This document shows positions 11,038 to 21,449 of a DNA stretch of 64,000 nucleotides, one piece after another. The position numbers and the translations under genes were made by a program. The stretch's first letter is position 1. Every line of letters begins with the position of its first letter. A model generated the notes under the pieces. That model worked only from the letters and a program-made list of their open reading frames with translations, did no database searches and was not told the DNA's origin. Source of the stretch: Costus lasius (Eukaryota > Streptophyta > Magnoliopsida > Zingiberales > Costaceae); the NCBI GenBank assembly GCA_027563935.2, contig CM050449.1, forward strand, positions 55,321,949 to 55,385,948. The letters are read 5' to 3'.

Positions 11038-11857
11038 TTAATTATCCTTTTTATTATAGTGAAATAGACTTTTTTTTTCATATTAATTAATTGATTATAT
11101 ATATTTGACATGTTCTAAGAAATGACCATCATCTTGATGATTTGATAAATAATTGATAGCAACTTAAAATATCATGTCTTCTTCAAAGTAGTTGAATCTA
11201 GTTGAGTTAGAAGGTTGTTATTAATTAGCCTTTTATGAGTTAGTAAACGAGGATGTGACCGACAGCTAGCAATCAAATTCTTCTAGGGGTCTAAAAGCTG
11301 TCTTACTTTTATAAGAGGTGCAAAATGACAATCCAAATTATAATTAATAGAATAGTTAGGCAACTAGTCAGGCTAGGAATTAATTGCACCTTCGACTCAA
11401 GAAGAGACTTGCAGTTTGACAACTAAATCTGGGTTGATTGTGACTGCCAACAAAAAGGCAACTGAATGAATGAATTCTTTAGGCAAGTAAGAGTTTAAGG
11501 ATTGATGTGGATTTGTTATCGTCATTCTTAGATGAGCAGGCATAATTGATTGGCTCATTTTATTTAGATGAATCAACCTCCAAAACTTACATGAGAAAGC
11601 TCCTAAAGATATTTGGCACATCTTTCTTTTCTCACTCAAGTCATATTTTGTGGGTCTAAGGGGAAATTATATAATAAAGTTTTGGGTAAGAATTTTATGT
11701 ACCTAGATCATGTAAAAATTCCTTAGTATTTATAACTTATATCATATATGAGGTGTTCTTATTTGGTGCTAAAATTCATCCTCCTAGATAATTGTTTCTC
11801 TACATACGCTCTTTGCATGGCTCATGGAACATTAGCTAAACAAGTAATTAGAGTATG

Positions 11858-11895
11858 CTCTAATTAGAGTATATGTGAGTATGCTCTAATTAGAG
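11858..11895. repeat. Tandem palindromes CTCTAATTAGAG
   Basis: The perfect 12-bp palindrome CTCTAATTAGAG occurs at 11858-11869 and 11884-11895 with a 26-bp period. A partial unit (TAATTAGAGTATG) precedes it and CTCTAGAG follows. TAATTA is a homeodomain-type core, but no function is shown. Confidence 0.7.
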
Positions 11896-12183
11896 TATGC
11901 TCTAGAGACCATTTGACATACATTTGCCATGTTCATATTTATATAAAGATATCATCATATTATATTTACTTACTATTTGTGTAATTATAATAAGAATAAT
12001 ATGATTATACAAGTTAAGTATTATTACAGGTAGGGACAATAATAATGCGTTCAAGTTAGTAAGAGAATACCATCATCATCATCATCTACTCTCCATGATA
12101 AATTTTGTATAGCAACTACAAAATGAAGTGGTTGAGCATCTTTTTGCTCAAATTGGTTCTTCGATTGAATTATTTTGCTAACC

Positions 12184-12364
12184 CTAACTAATTATGTTAA
12201 TGGTGGCCAGTGAGATGTCATTTTCCCAAAGACAGGGATAACGACGTCACGTAGAAGCCGTTGTCTCCTTTTTTTGTTTTTTAACCAAATAATTTTAGAG
12301 ACTCGGGATCATTACACTTAATATAAAGCATACCTCACTCTTTTTGCTCAATCCTCAAATAAAC
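12184..12364 (+). promoter_or_regulatory. Core promoter of the HOTHEAD-like gene
   Basis: A TATA box, TATAAA, lies at 12322-12327, about 38 bases before the ATG at 12365. Transcription starting some 30 bases downstream would leave a very short 5' leader. The assignment rests on motif and position. Confidence 0.5.
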
Positions 12365-13651
12365 ATGGAGCTCAGATTGCTGTTCCTCCTTCTACCCGTC
12401 GCTCTCTTCTGCTACCGCCCCTTCACCTTTGCTGATCCCCAACGTACTCTCCTCTTCTCTCTCTCTCTCTCTACATTTCCTAGATTCAATATAATAATTA
12501 ATGCGTTTCTCCCCGTGAATTATGATCCAGCAGAAACCACCAAGTACCCGTTCGTGAAGCATGCGACGCGCGCCCCACTGGTATCGTACCACGACTACAT
12601 CGTCGTTGGCGGTGGCACCGCTGGGTGCCCTTTGGCCGCCACCCTCTCGGCCGACTCCCACGTGCTTGTCCTCGAGAGGGGCGGCTCACCGTTCGGCAAC
12701 CGCAACGTGACGGAGCTCGCTTCATTCGTGGACAACCTCGCCGACGTCCTCTCCCCGACCTCCCCCGTGCAGCGCTTCGTGTCCGAGGACGGCGTCGTCA
12801 ACGCGCGGGCCAGAGTTCTCGGCGGCGGGACCTGCATCAACGCCGGATTCTACTCGCGCGCGAGCGCGCAGGAGGTGAGCGAGATGGGGTGGGACCCGCA
12901 TCTGGTGGAGGAGTGCTACGAGTGGGTGGAGAAGAAGGTGGCTTTCGAGCCGCGGCTGGTGGAGTGGACGGCAACGATGAAGGAAGCTCTGGAGGAGGTC
13001 GGCGTGGTGCCGGATAACGGCTTTACGTACAAGCACGTGAACGGGACCAAGATCGGCGGGTCCACTTTTGATCAGGTCAGCCATCGGCACACTGCAGCCG
13101 ACCTCCTCGAGTACGCCAACCCGAGTCGCCTCACCGTCCTCCTGCATGCCACCGTGCAGAGGATCCTGTTCAAGAAAGGTGGTCCAATTATCAAATTAAT
13201 GATGATTCGTTTTTGCTCTTGGATTAACGTCCTAGTGCGTGCAGGAAAACAGAGGCCACAGGCGTACGGTGTGGAGTACAAGGACGAGACGGGCCAAACA
13301 CACACTGCCTATTTAAAGAAATTATGCACAGGCGAGGTATTGGTGTCGGCGGGAGCTATCGGGAGCCCGCAGCTGCTGATGTTGAGCGGGATCGGCCCCG
13401 CCGACCACCTCCGATCACTGGGTATCGAGGTGGTTATGGACCAGCCAATGGTGGGTCAAGGAATGTCAGACAACCCGTTGACCGTTGTATTCATGCCCTC
13501 GCCACTGCCCGTCGAGATCGCCTCCGTTCAAGTCGTCGGCACCTTGCTGTCGGGCTTGTACGTCGAGTCGTTGACCGGCTTCAACTTACTTCCGGTTCTG
13601 CTTGACGCCACTGCGTCGACATCTGCTAGGCAGGTGAGGTTAACTAATTCC

Positions 13652-13714
<63 letters not shown>

Positions 13715-14461
13715 TTCTGAAAACACATTGCAAGAAGATTTTAAGAGCTTATATATAAAGGATAAATACATTATGATTTTACAGATGTCTAGCATGGATG
13801 CTGGCGACCAGACAACAAGCGCGTCTTACTTACAAGGAGGCATTTTAGTGTATAAGTTAGCCCGTCCTCTCTCTAAAGGTTATCTGAAGCTAAAGAATCT
13901 AAACCCAGAAGATAACCCCTCAGTCACCTTTAACTATATGGTAAACTCAAAAGATGTGCAGGTTTGCATGCAGGGAATGGAGCTGATAAAAAGAGTGATT
14001 GAATCCAAAATATTTGATAAATTTCATGATCCTCAATTAACGTTCGATGACCTTTTAACTATTGTTGGAGCCTTAGATATAAACAGACGTCAAAGGCAAA
14101 ACAATTATAACTCCACGAATTTGGATCAATACTGCAAGGACCTCGTGCTGACCATTTGGCATTTTCATGGCGGATGCCAAATGGATAAGGTGGTTGACCA
14201 CGATTACAAAGTCATCGGAGTGGATGGCCTCAGGGTGATTGATGGGTCAACATTTACTTTCTCCCCGGGCACTAATCCACAGGCTACTGTCATGATGCTC
14301 GGCAGGTGATTAATAAATAAATATACTCTAGTCCTTGCCTTTATTTCCTCAATTTGATTGTTGAAGACTTGAAATTGAATCTAATAGCCACTTAAAAATG
14401 TCGCAGGTATATGGGTCTAATGATGCAGAAAAGCAAGAGGGTGGAGCAAAAGACCAACTAG
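12365..14461 (+). CDS. HOTHEAD-like / mandelonitrile lyase-like FAD-dependent GMC oxidoreductase
   Basis: The five exons are 12365-12443, 12531-13178, 13245-13633, 13785-14305 and 14407-14461, giving 563 residues. ATG 12365 is chosen because it starts a clean signal peptide (hydrophobic residues 3-16, then about to FADPQ), so the protein is probably secreted. Family landmarks are the FAD loop [16 protein letters not shown] (residues 51-66), the first GMC motif [18 protein letters not shown], the second [16 protein letters not shown], the active-site WHFHGGC (497-503), and the C-terminal [16 protein letters not shown] with the partner Asn at 536. Length and motif order match HOTHEAD (cuticular fatty-acid oxidation, organ separation) and (R)-mandelonitrile lyases. 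The residues seen do not separate the two activities, though the middle of the protein reads closer to HOTHEAD. There are no stops or frameshifts, so it looks functional. Introns 1 (87 bp) and 2 (66 bp) are both stop-free multiples of three. Confidence 0.88.
13657..13714. repeat. (ATT)n microsatellite in intron 3 of the HOTHEAD-like gene
   Basis: About 19 uninterrupted ATT units lie 25 bases after the intron 3 donor site. Such a tract is likely to vary in length between individuals. Confidence 0.95.
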
Positions 14462-14864
14462 TTGTGTGATTGCTACTGTCTTATGATTAATCCCCCCACA
14501 TAAGAAATAATAATTTAATTTCAATCATTAACTGTACTTGTCTTGTGCTAAAACATGACCAATGCTCTATTTCTTTTTCATTGTCTTATATTGGTACGAA
14601 TTTATTTTTTATTTTATTTTATTTTTTGAGACAAGTAGATATGAAGGTAGGTTATCAACAACTAAGATTTAAGTAGTAACATTTTATTATAAATAACTAA
14701 GATTCTTTGAGAGATAAATTTAGCAAGTGTAATTAGTGCCAAAGTTTGCAACATTGCAACGTTCTATATCTCCTAACTTTAAATTTCCTAATGATAAATT
14801 GATTTGTTTCTTTAATGCCCTCACGCACTTATTTAACCAGTCACACAACACACAGTCACACTTT
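14462..14864. other. 3' flank of the HOTHEAD-like gene, nothing recognised
   Basis: AT-rich sequence with AATAAT and ATTTTATTTTATTTT tracts that may serve polyadenylation. No gene or repeat structure is seen. Confidence 0.5.
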
Positions 14865-15890
14865 GGGTGTGTTTGGCATAGCTCAAGCTTTTAGCTTATG
14901 CTAATTGAGAAAATGCTAATTGAAGAATAGCTAGCTGGAAAAGCTGAGTGGTGTTTGGATAAAATACTGTACTGGTCAGTGGGCCCAAGCCCAATCCAAT
15001 ACTCCTCTGAAGCCATATCTAAGCCCAACAAAAAGCCTCCCATTGTTGCTTCCAAGTTCTAGCTTGGTCACCAAAGGAAAAAATCATCATCAGCTTGTCT
15101 TCCGCATAAATCTTCTGCCATTCTACTGTCGAGTCCATCGCCAGAGTAACTTCCCACTATCAATAGGGCTTTAATGCATCGCCGAATATTGTTGCTAAAA
15201 TTGTCACCGTCGAGTCACCAAAGAGGAGATCCGTCGTCAAGCTAGAATCGCGAGCCAGATCTCCATGTCTGTTGTCGAGCTTGCCTCGTCGTAAAAGTGA
15301 AAACCTTGTTCCTCATTATGCAGATGAGAAGCCGTCGCCGAGCTTGTCTTGTCGCCGAGCCCACTCGCCATCGGACTCATTGCGGAGGTGGAAGCTTACT
15401 GCCGTCGTCAGCTTGACTTGACATCCCTTGTTTCTAGCACTGGATCTATCCGCCATTGATTCGTAGAGCTGCAAAAAACTTGTTGTATCCCAACAAGTAT
15501 GTAGACAAAAACTTATTTCTGGTGTCGCGGCCAAACTCGTTGTTTGGCGTACAGGGATTTGTCACTCTCTGACACGGCTCCAAAAACTTGTTATGTTACC
15601 AAGCTTATTGTGTCCGCATGTGCACGGATACTCGAAGTAATAATTAAGATATCAAACCCACAGAGACCTATGTTGTCAAGTACCGAATAATTGATTTCTT
15701 ACTATCTAGACAGTCGAATAAAAGTCAAGCAATGATAAAAAAACACACAAAAAGATTTATCAAAGAGAAACTCGGACTAGGGTTTCATTTACTTTAATTT
15801 TCATGACTAGATATGTATAGATGTTCATCAATCGAATTCTATCATGATAAAGACAGAATTTACTTTTTTAAAGGGGTTATCTCACTTTCG

Positions 15891-16112
15891 TGCAGATAAC
15901 CATGCAGGGACCAATCTTCGCTTTCCCGCAAGATTTATCCTAAGCTAAGGATAAGTAAATCTTCAAGTGAAGAACTCAAGGATCACTTTCGTGCATCCGA
16001 ATTCTAAGTTGATCGTCTCGAGTGGAATCTCAAGGATCACTTTCGTGCATCCGAGTCTCAACACAAGTTCTTCCTATGGTTCTCCAACATTCCGATCTTC
16101 ACTTTCATGCAA
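15891..16112. repeat. Repeated CACTTTCGTGCA motif in solo LTR copy A
   Basis: The word CACTTTCGTGCA or a one-base variant appears at about 15893, 15984, 16039 and 16100. The matching inverted words are at about 31590-31760 in copy B, so this is a family feature of the LTR. Confidence 0.7.
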
Positions 16113-16531
16113 GATCTCTACGTTTGATACAATAACTCAATCCTAGGTTCATAATTATCAACATGGCAATTAAACTACTAAAATCAAGAAATAAAAACTT
16201 AACCTAATTTCTTACGGTGAGTTCCTATTATTCAATTTTAGGGTTCCAAGTTCTCAAGCAAATTACTTTTCAGTCTATATTGCGAAAACTCTAAATCATG
16301 ATGACAATAAGTAAACTAAGGAGAATTTTAGAGCCATAATCACATAAGTAGAATTATCAGAATAGAATTATCATGATGAAAGTAGAAGTTATCTAGTCAT
16401 TAAGAAAATCAAAGGGAATTACTCCCTCATATCCCATAAAAAGTCTAAGCTAACATGGTAGAAGAGTTACAATAATCTATGGTTTCAAAAGATCGAAAAT
16501 CAAGAGAAAAGAGAGTTCAAGAAAACACACC

Positions 16532-16563
16532 ACGGCTGTAATATAAATTTATATTACAACCGT
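16532..16563. repeat. Hairpin, 16-bp arms, solo LTR copy A
   Basis: ACGGCTGTAATATAAA is followed directly by its near-perfect inverted copy TTTATATTACAACCGT, with one mismatch. The same place in copy B (31097-31122) has a different hairpin with the same base, ACGGCTGT...ACAGCCGT. Confidence 0.8.
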
Positions 16564-16921
16564 AATTTGTATAAGAGTGTCGATGAACAGTGGCGGCGCC
16601 TTCCTCTTCTTCGATTTCTCCTCCTATTGATTTTCTTTTGCTCTGAAACTTCTGGGGCGTGTTCTCCTCCTCCAGGCGTAGCTTCACCTTCAATTTCACG
16701 ACCGGAGATGCACTGTATTCTTCCCGGTGGCGAAACCCTAGGCGTCCGCTATAAACTTGATTTCTCTCTGTATGGAGGATGAAAATTGGGGTTTTCGGTC
16801 TCCTCTTCTTCCCCTCATTCCGACCTCCCCTTCTTCTTTTTACGGCTTTGAATTTAACGGCCTGGATCATCCGCCATTATCTCCGGAAATATCGGGCTTC
16901 AAAATCGAACGTGGAAGTCGC

Positions 16922-17226
16922 ATTTAAGATTAGAATTACGGCAGTGTAATATGTTACGGCACTGCCGTAAAATCGGTCGAGTTCTCTGGTCCAAAATCTC
17001 TGGCAAATACGGCACCGTAAAACGGTTTATGGCAGTGCCGTAATTTCAGTGAATGTCTCTGGTCTGAAGGCGCTACAAATTACGGCCTGTGTAAATTCTT
17101 ATGGCAGTGCCGTAATTTTCAGAAAACTTTCTAATGAAAAACTCCCCAAATTACGGCAGTGCTCTGAAATTACGGCAGCGTACGAAAATACGGTACCGTA
17201 AGATAGATTACGGCCCTACCGTATTT
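16922..17226. repeat. Array of short ACGG/CCGT palindromes, solo LTR copy A
   Basis: Words of the type TTACGGCAGTGCCGTAA, TACGGCACCGTA and TACGGTACCGTA recur many times within 300 bp. It is the decayed counterpart of the clearer array at 30362-30737. Confidence 0.8.
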
Positions 17227-17913
17227 TGGTTCATGGCTCCAATTCTCTTGAAATTTGACGTGTGGTCTCCTCTTGATGTTGTGAATTCATCCATGCATTT
17301 GGATTGCTTGAAATCGACTGAAAATCGTGCCTTTTTGCCTGAAAATCATTAAAAACTAAAAAGAGTGTAGATTCCGTAAATATCGATAAAAAAGGCATAA
17401 ATATAAGCAAAGTCTATGAATATGACACAAAACACTAATGAAATGGCTCTAAATTTGCTATAAATTTCGGTGTCATCAAGAGCACACGAGAAAGATCAGC
17501 GCGATCTTGACGGCTCAGGGTCAACTTGCAAAGAGTGGCACTAGCTGCGATTGCTGTGGATTTTGAGGTTGAAGGTGGACGAGATTTGCTGGGGAGAGAA
17601 CTTCAGTGGGGAGAGCTTTAGCAGGCGGCAGGGAGAGAGAACTTCGGCGGCAGAAATGGAGCTTTGGCAGGGAGAGGCGGCGAGGAGAGAGCTTCGGCGG
17701 CTATTGTGCGTCGGGAGCGATTGCAAGTGAAAGATTGAAAAAGTTACTCTAACCAGCAGAAGTAGTATTTGGAAAGCAGCCTTGCGCCAACTTCTCATAG
17801 GAGCAGCAGCTTCTGGGTTTGGAACCTAGAAATTGATAGCTAAACAGGCCAGCTTCTCAAAAATAGCTTTTACAGCTAGCAAAAACAGCCTAGAAGTTGT
17901 GCCAAATGCACCC

Positions 17914-20900
17914 TTTGCCTGTTACATAGGTGCATAGGCTAAGTCTATAAGGCTCTATGGTTGATGCGTTGAACCTACGTGAAAAGTTGTAAAAGTATTT
18001 AGTTTTTCAAGCATAGATGACATTATGTCTAGGGCTTTTTCTCTTGTGAAAGTTGTCACAATTTGAAAGAGGTAAAAAGAGAGATAAGAAAGTTGTGGAA
18101 AATGGTATTTTATTTATTTGGAAGTTTTCTTGCACAACTATAAATGATGTAACCATTTCCTACTTACATAGAATCATACAAAAATATGATAAATCTTAAA
18201 TAACATCAAAATTAAATTTTTACAATCAACATTTAAATAATCAACTTTTAAGCTTTCAAGATAATTAACTTGTCTTCATACTCAACATTTAAGCTCAATT
18301 AAGTTTGACATAAGTTTATTTCTCCTCCATTACCTTAAACTTAATTTCTTTTGTGTTGACCATGCTATGTTATCTTGATTTTTATAATGAGATGAAGTTC
18401 AAGTAGCTTCCTAAAAATCACCAAATCAAGCTTTTAAGTCAATGTACTAGCTCATTTCATGAAACTTTCTAGTGCAATGCCATATTTGTTATCAATAAAA
18501 AAATAATTGAGAAACAGGTACCCTAACAATCTCTTAAGCCTTATACTATGGTGCATATAAGGGGATGCCATGTATTCTTCTTCATATATTGAGAGTGTTA
18601 GTTCCTTTGATCGTTAAATAGAAGATAAACCTAATAGTACTCATTCTATCATCAAGTTTGCTGCCTTGTCACTATTAGAATATACAACCAGTTTAGTATT
18701 GGTAAGATTTGTATTGAGTAATACTCAAGAGATTATACCTTTGATGTACTTAAATTTCTTTTATATATTTTCCCAAAGAGTTTATTTAGATTCCTTGAAT
18801 TTGCTTACTAACCAATGTCATAAGAGTATGTCTAATCTTGAACATACTTGAGTATCTCATATTGTCAACTATACTTATGTAGAGTTTTGGTTCAACCATT
18901 TTCCCTCATATTCCATTGAAAGCTTTACAGCACAATTGACTAGTGTGCTAACTGGACTAATTGATTTTAAATTACTTGAGAACCTTATTTCAATAAATTA
19001 TTTGGGAAATAAACAAAATGTCATGTTCAGTTTAATACTAAGAAAGTAATATATCAACTCCATGTTGGCCATGTCAAACTCCTTTTTTAATGCTAACTTG
19101 AAGTCTTCAAATATAAATGGAACATATCCTATAAAAATTACAACATCTAGTACAAGCACAAATTGCATTTTTTTTTAAAAAAAACTTGTTTTAAGCCATA
19201 ACATGTCTTCCTTAATCTATCTTTGTTTTTTTTTACCTTTTGTTTTGAGTGGTTAAGGAGATGAACTATCTAATAGTTTCTATTATATCAACAACAACAT
19301 ATGCTTCATCATTGTCAAACTTTATTTGTTGTTTGTAGTCTTTTACCATTAGTTTTGCTTTGTACTTGACAGAGTAGGAGCCCACTATATGTTATATTTT
19401 TTGTTATATTAGAAATTTTAGTCTTACATTAATTAATTTAAGAGAGCATTTGTTAATTAGTTAAATAGATTTATGTTAAAAATTTTAGTCTAACGTTAAT
19501 TAATTTAAGTGAACATTTGTTAATTAGTTAAATTGACCTATGACAATTTATTAATAAATGTAAAGATTGCATGTACAGCCATAGGTTTGAGAGAAATTCA
19601 TAATATGTTTAGACATCACACTCTAAAATTCTAACTCCTTTAAGAGGAGAGTATATAGAGTTGTACCATATATGGGCTAAGCCATTCTTAATATTTTTGA
19701 ACTTTTTTATAAACGATAGTGGTGGAATTTTTTAGAATGAATTATTATACTTTATGAATTATACGATTGTTGTTCTATACAGGATCTAGAATTTTTTTTC
19801 TCTCGCTTCCATCTGCCACCGACACCGCAAACAGTAGGCAAGTGGCATGTTTGGGTGAAGCAAAAAAAAGTCGCTGCTCTTGGTAAAAACCTTCCTCTCT
19901 AGCTGTTGCTAGAAAGGGGTGACTGAAAAACCCTAACCGCCGCCATCCAAAGCTCATCGCCGCCTAGCGCTTCTACAATAATCACCATCGCTTTTCCATT
20001 GCCATCGTTTTCTCATTGCCACCTAGGTCTTTTGCCCTAATTCAGCGTTGACCAAACTTGCGCTAGGGCTTCAGCACCTCTCCAGGTTCTTGTTTGTTGC
20101 TAAGAGTGTGTTGTTTGGAAGGTACGTATCTCGATATTGAATATCGAGGCATACTTCCTCAATACATTATTTGTTGTTGATTGTTATGTCGCTAGATCGT
20201 TCATCCGGTCAGTTAAGATTAAATCTCAGTTTTTTGTCTAGCAACACTATAGACAAGAGTTAGTATAGCAGAGTGCCTGTTACTTGCTAGGCAAGAAAGA
20301 AATCTCACTGATATTGTAAGATCGGAAGATTACTCATCGTGAAGATCGTGTCGTTGAGAGACGACATTTCGCTCTACCAAAGAAGAAAAATAAATCTCAC
20401 GTTGTGAGATCTGTTGTTGTTGCAGGAGAAAAGACTTATCACGGCAGTGTGTGTCTTTATCTATTAATCTCTGCGCTCAAAATTTTTGGTTAACTGCTAA
20501 ACATAAAGGTTGATCTTACCGACGTTCTGCATCGGACAAGTGAAAATAAAAAATTCACTCGAAAAAAAGGATGGAACCGGCCACTGACGAAAACCGACGT
20601 TCTGCCTAAACTTCGCCGCTCGGCTCTTGGCGATTTGCAGAAAGTCTATTCACTAATCCGCTGCTTGAAGGTTTTGCGTTGCCCACCGACGAAAACCTCT
20701 GTCCTTCACACGGCGTCGCCAGCCGACCACTTCTCCGTTAGACGAAGACGAGAAGATTCTCGCCCGAATTTTTCTCGCAGCTGAATCCTTGCTGCTTGAC
20801 GTCACAAAATCTCAGCGAACAGAGCGGCTGAATCGAGCCAATCAGAGTTGCTCGTTCATCTCTGATTTCAGCTCCTGAGATTCGTCGCCCATTATTTGAG

Positions 20901-21449
20901 AACGTCAGCCCTTTCACTGATTTCAGTCCTCATGCCGAAGACCAAGACGAGCAAAGCTCGCAAAAAATTTAGTTCGACATTTTTTGCTTGAACCAACTGG
21001 AGTCTGGAGGTCCCTTGCGGCTGAGAACCGCCGCCCGATTAAAGCTCCTCACACTGGATATCAAACGTCGGATGCCGGACGACGCTCACAGCTAAAATCC
21101 AGCCGCCGCCTGCCAGACATCGCTCACGCACGTTGCATCACCAGCACGCCGAACACGTTAGATGGATTTTTTTTTAGTTTGGCGCCTACTGAACCAATGC
21201 ATTTTTGACCTAATTTTGGTCGACCGGTTCGGTTTACCTTTAACTAGTTCACTTAATTCAGATCAAGTCCAATTTCTAGATAATCTATAAGCGTGCGAAA
21301 TTGGACAAGATAATTCTGAGTTAAAACAAAGTAGAGGAGAAAAAGGGTGCACAAGTGAAAAAAATTAAGAAAGGAGAATCTGCGCATGAACAAGAAGTTG
21401 AGTCATAGAGAGAGAAAAGAAAAGTGTTGAACTTTTATAAATCATGATG
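17914..21449. other. Long AT-rich stretch without a recognised gene
   Basis: Two tandem copies of a roughly 70-bp unit (TTAGTCT..ACRTTAATTAATTTAAG) lie at about 19409-19540. From about 19780 to 21200 the base composition rises and looks like leader or LTR sequence, including perfect short hairpins (CTCGATATTGAATATCGAG near 20130; ATCTCACGTTGTGAGAT near 20395), but no frame has a domain. It could be the decayed 3' part or LTR of the minus-strand copia element next to it. I cannot show this. Confidence 0.4.

Larger units (their letters stand above)
10242..12183. other. Mostly empty AT-rich intergenic DNA
   Basis: Apart from the small frame at 10918-11037 and the CTCTAATTAGAG palindromes at 11858-11895, this is simple AT-rich sequence. 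The minus-strand frame at 11397-11639 has no recognisable domain. Confidence 0.5.
15470..17478 (-). mobile_element. Solo LTR of a 2-kb family (copy A), Athila-like primer-site motif near its end
   Basis: Read on the minus strand it starts TGATGACACC at 17478 and ends TTTTTTGCA at 15470. It is flanked by the 5-bp target duplication AGAGC (15465-15469 and 17479-17483). It shares order and motifs with the plus-strand copy at 30109-32100: ACACGAAAG-type repeats, a hairpin, short ACGG/CCGT palindromes, and a degenerate form of the TTGGCGCCGTTGCCGGGGA motif near 15573-15592. No internal domain or second LTR is present, so it is called a solo LTR. It interrupts the PIF-like element. Confidence 0.75.
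14865..17913. mobile_element. Non-autonomous DNA transposon, PIF/Harbinger-like, carrying a nested solo LTR
   Basis: The left end GGGTGTGTTTGGCATAGCT and the right end, read inverted, GGGTGCATTTGGCACAACT, are terminal inverted repeats of the GGGTGTGTTTGG type seen in Tourist/PIF-like elements. TTT flanks both ends (14862-14864, 17914-17916), a possible 3-bp target duplication, although TWA is more usual for that superfamily. Without the inserted LTR (15470-17478 plus its duplicated target) the element is about 1.03 kb. Its interior is GC-rich and codes for no transposase. The minus-strand frame at 17541-17798 is not convincing. Confidence 0.6.

Noticed and set aside
12344..13720. One uninterrupted 458-codon frame as the true HOTHEAD-like protein
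   Set aside because: It reads through two stop-free introns and ends in a poly-Ile tail from the ATT microsatellite. The spliced model restores the family alignment and a full 563-residue protein.
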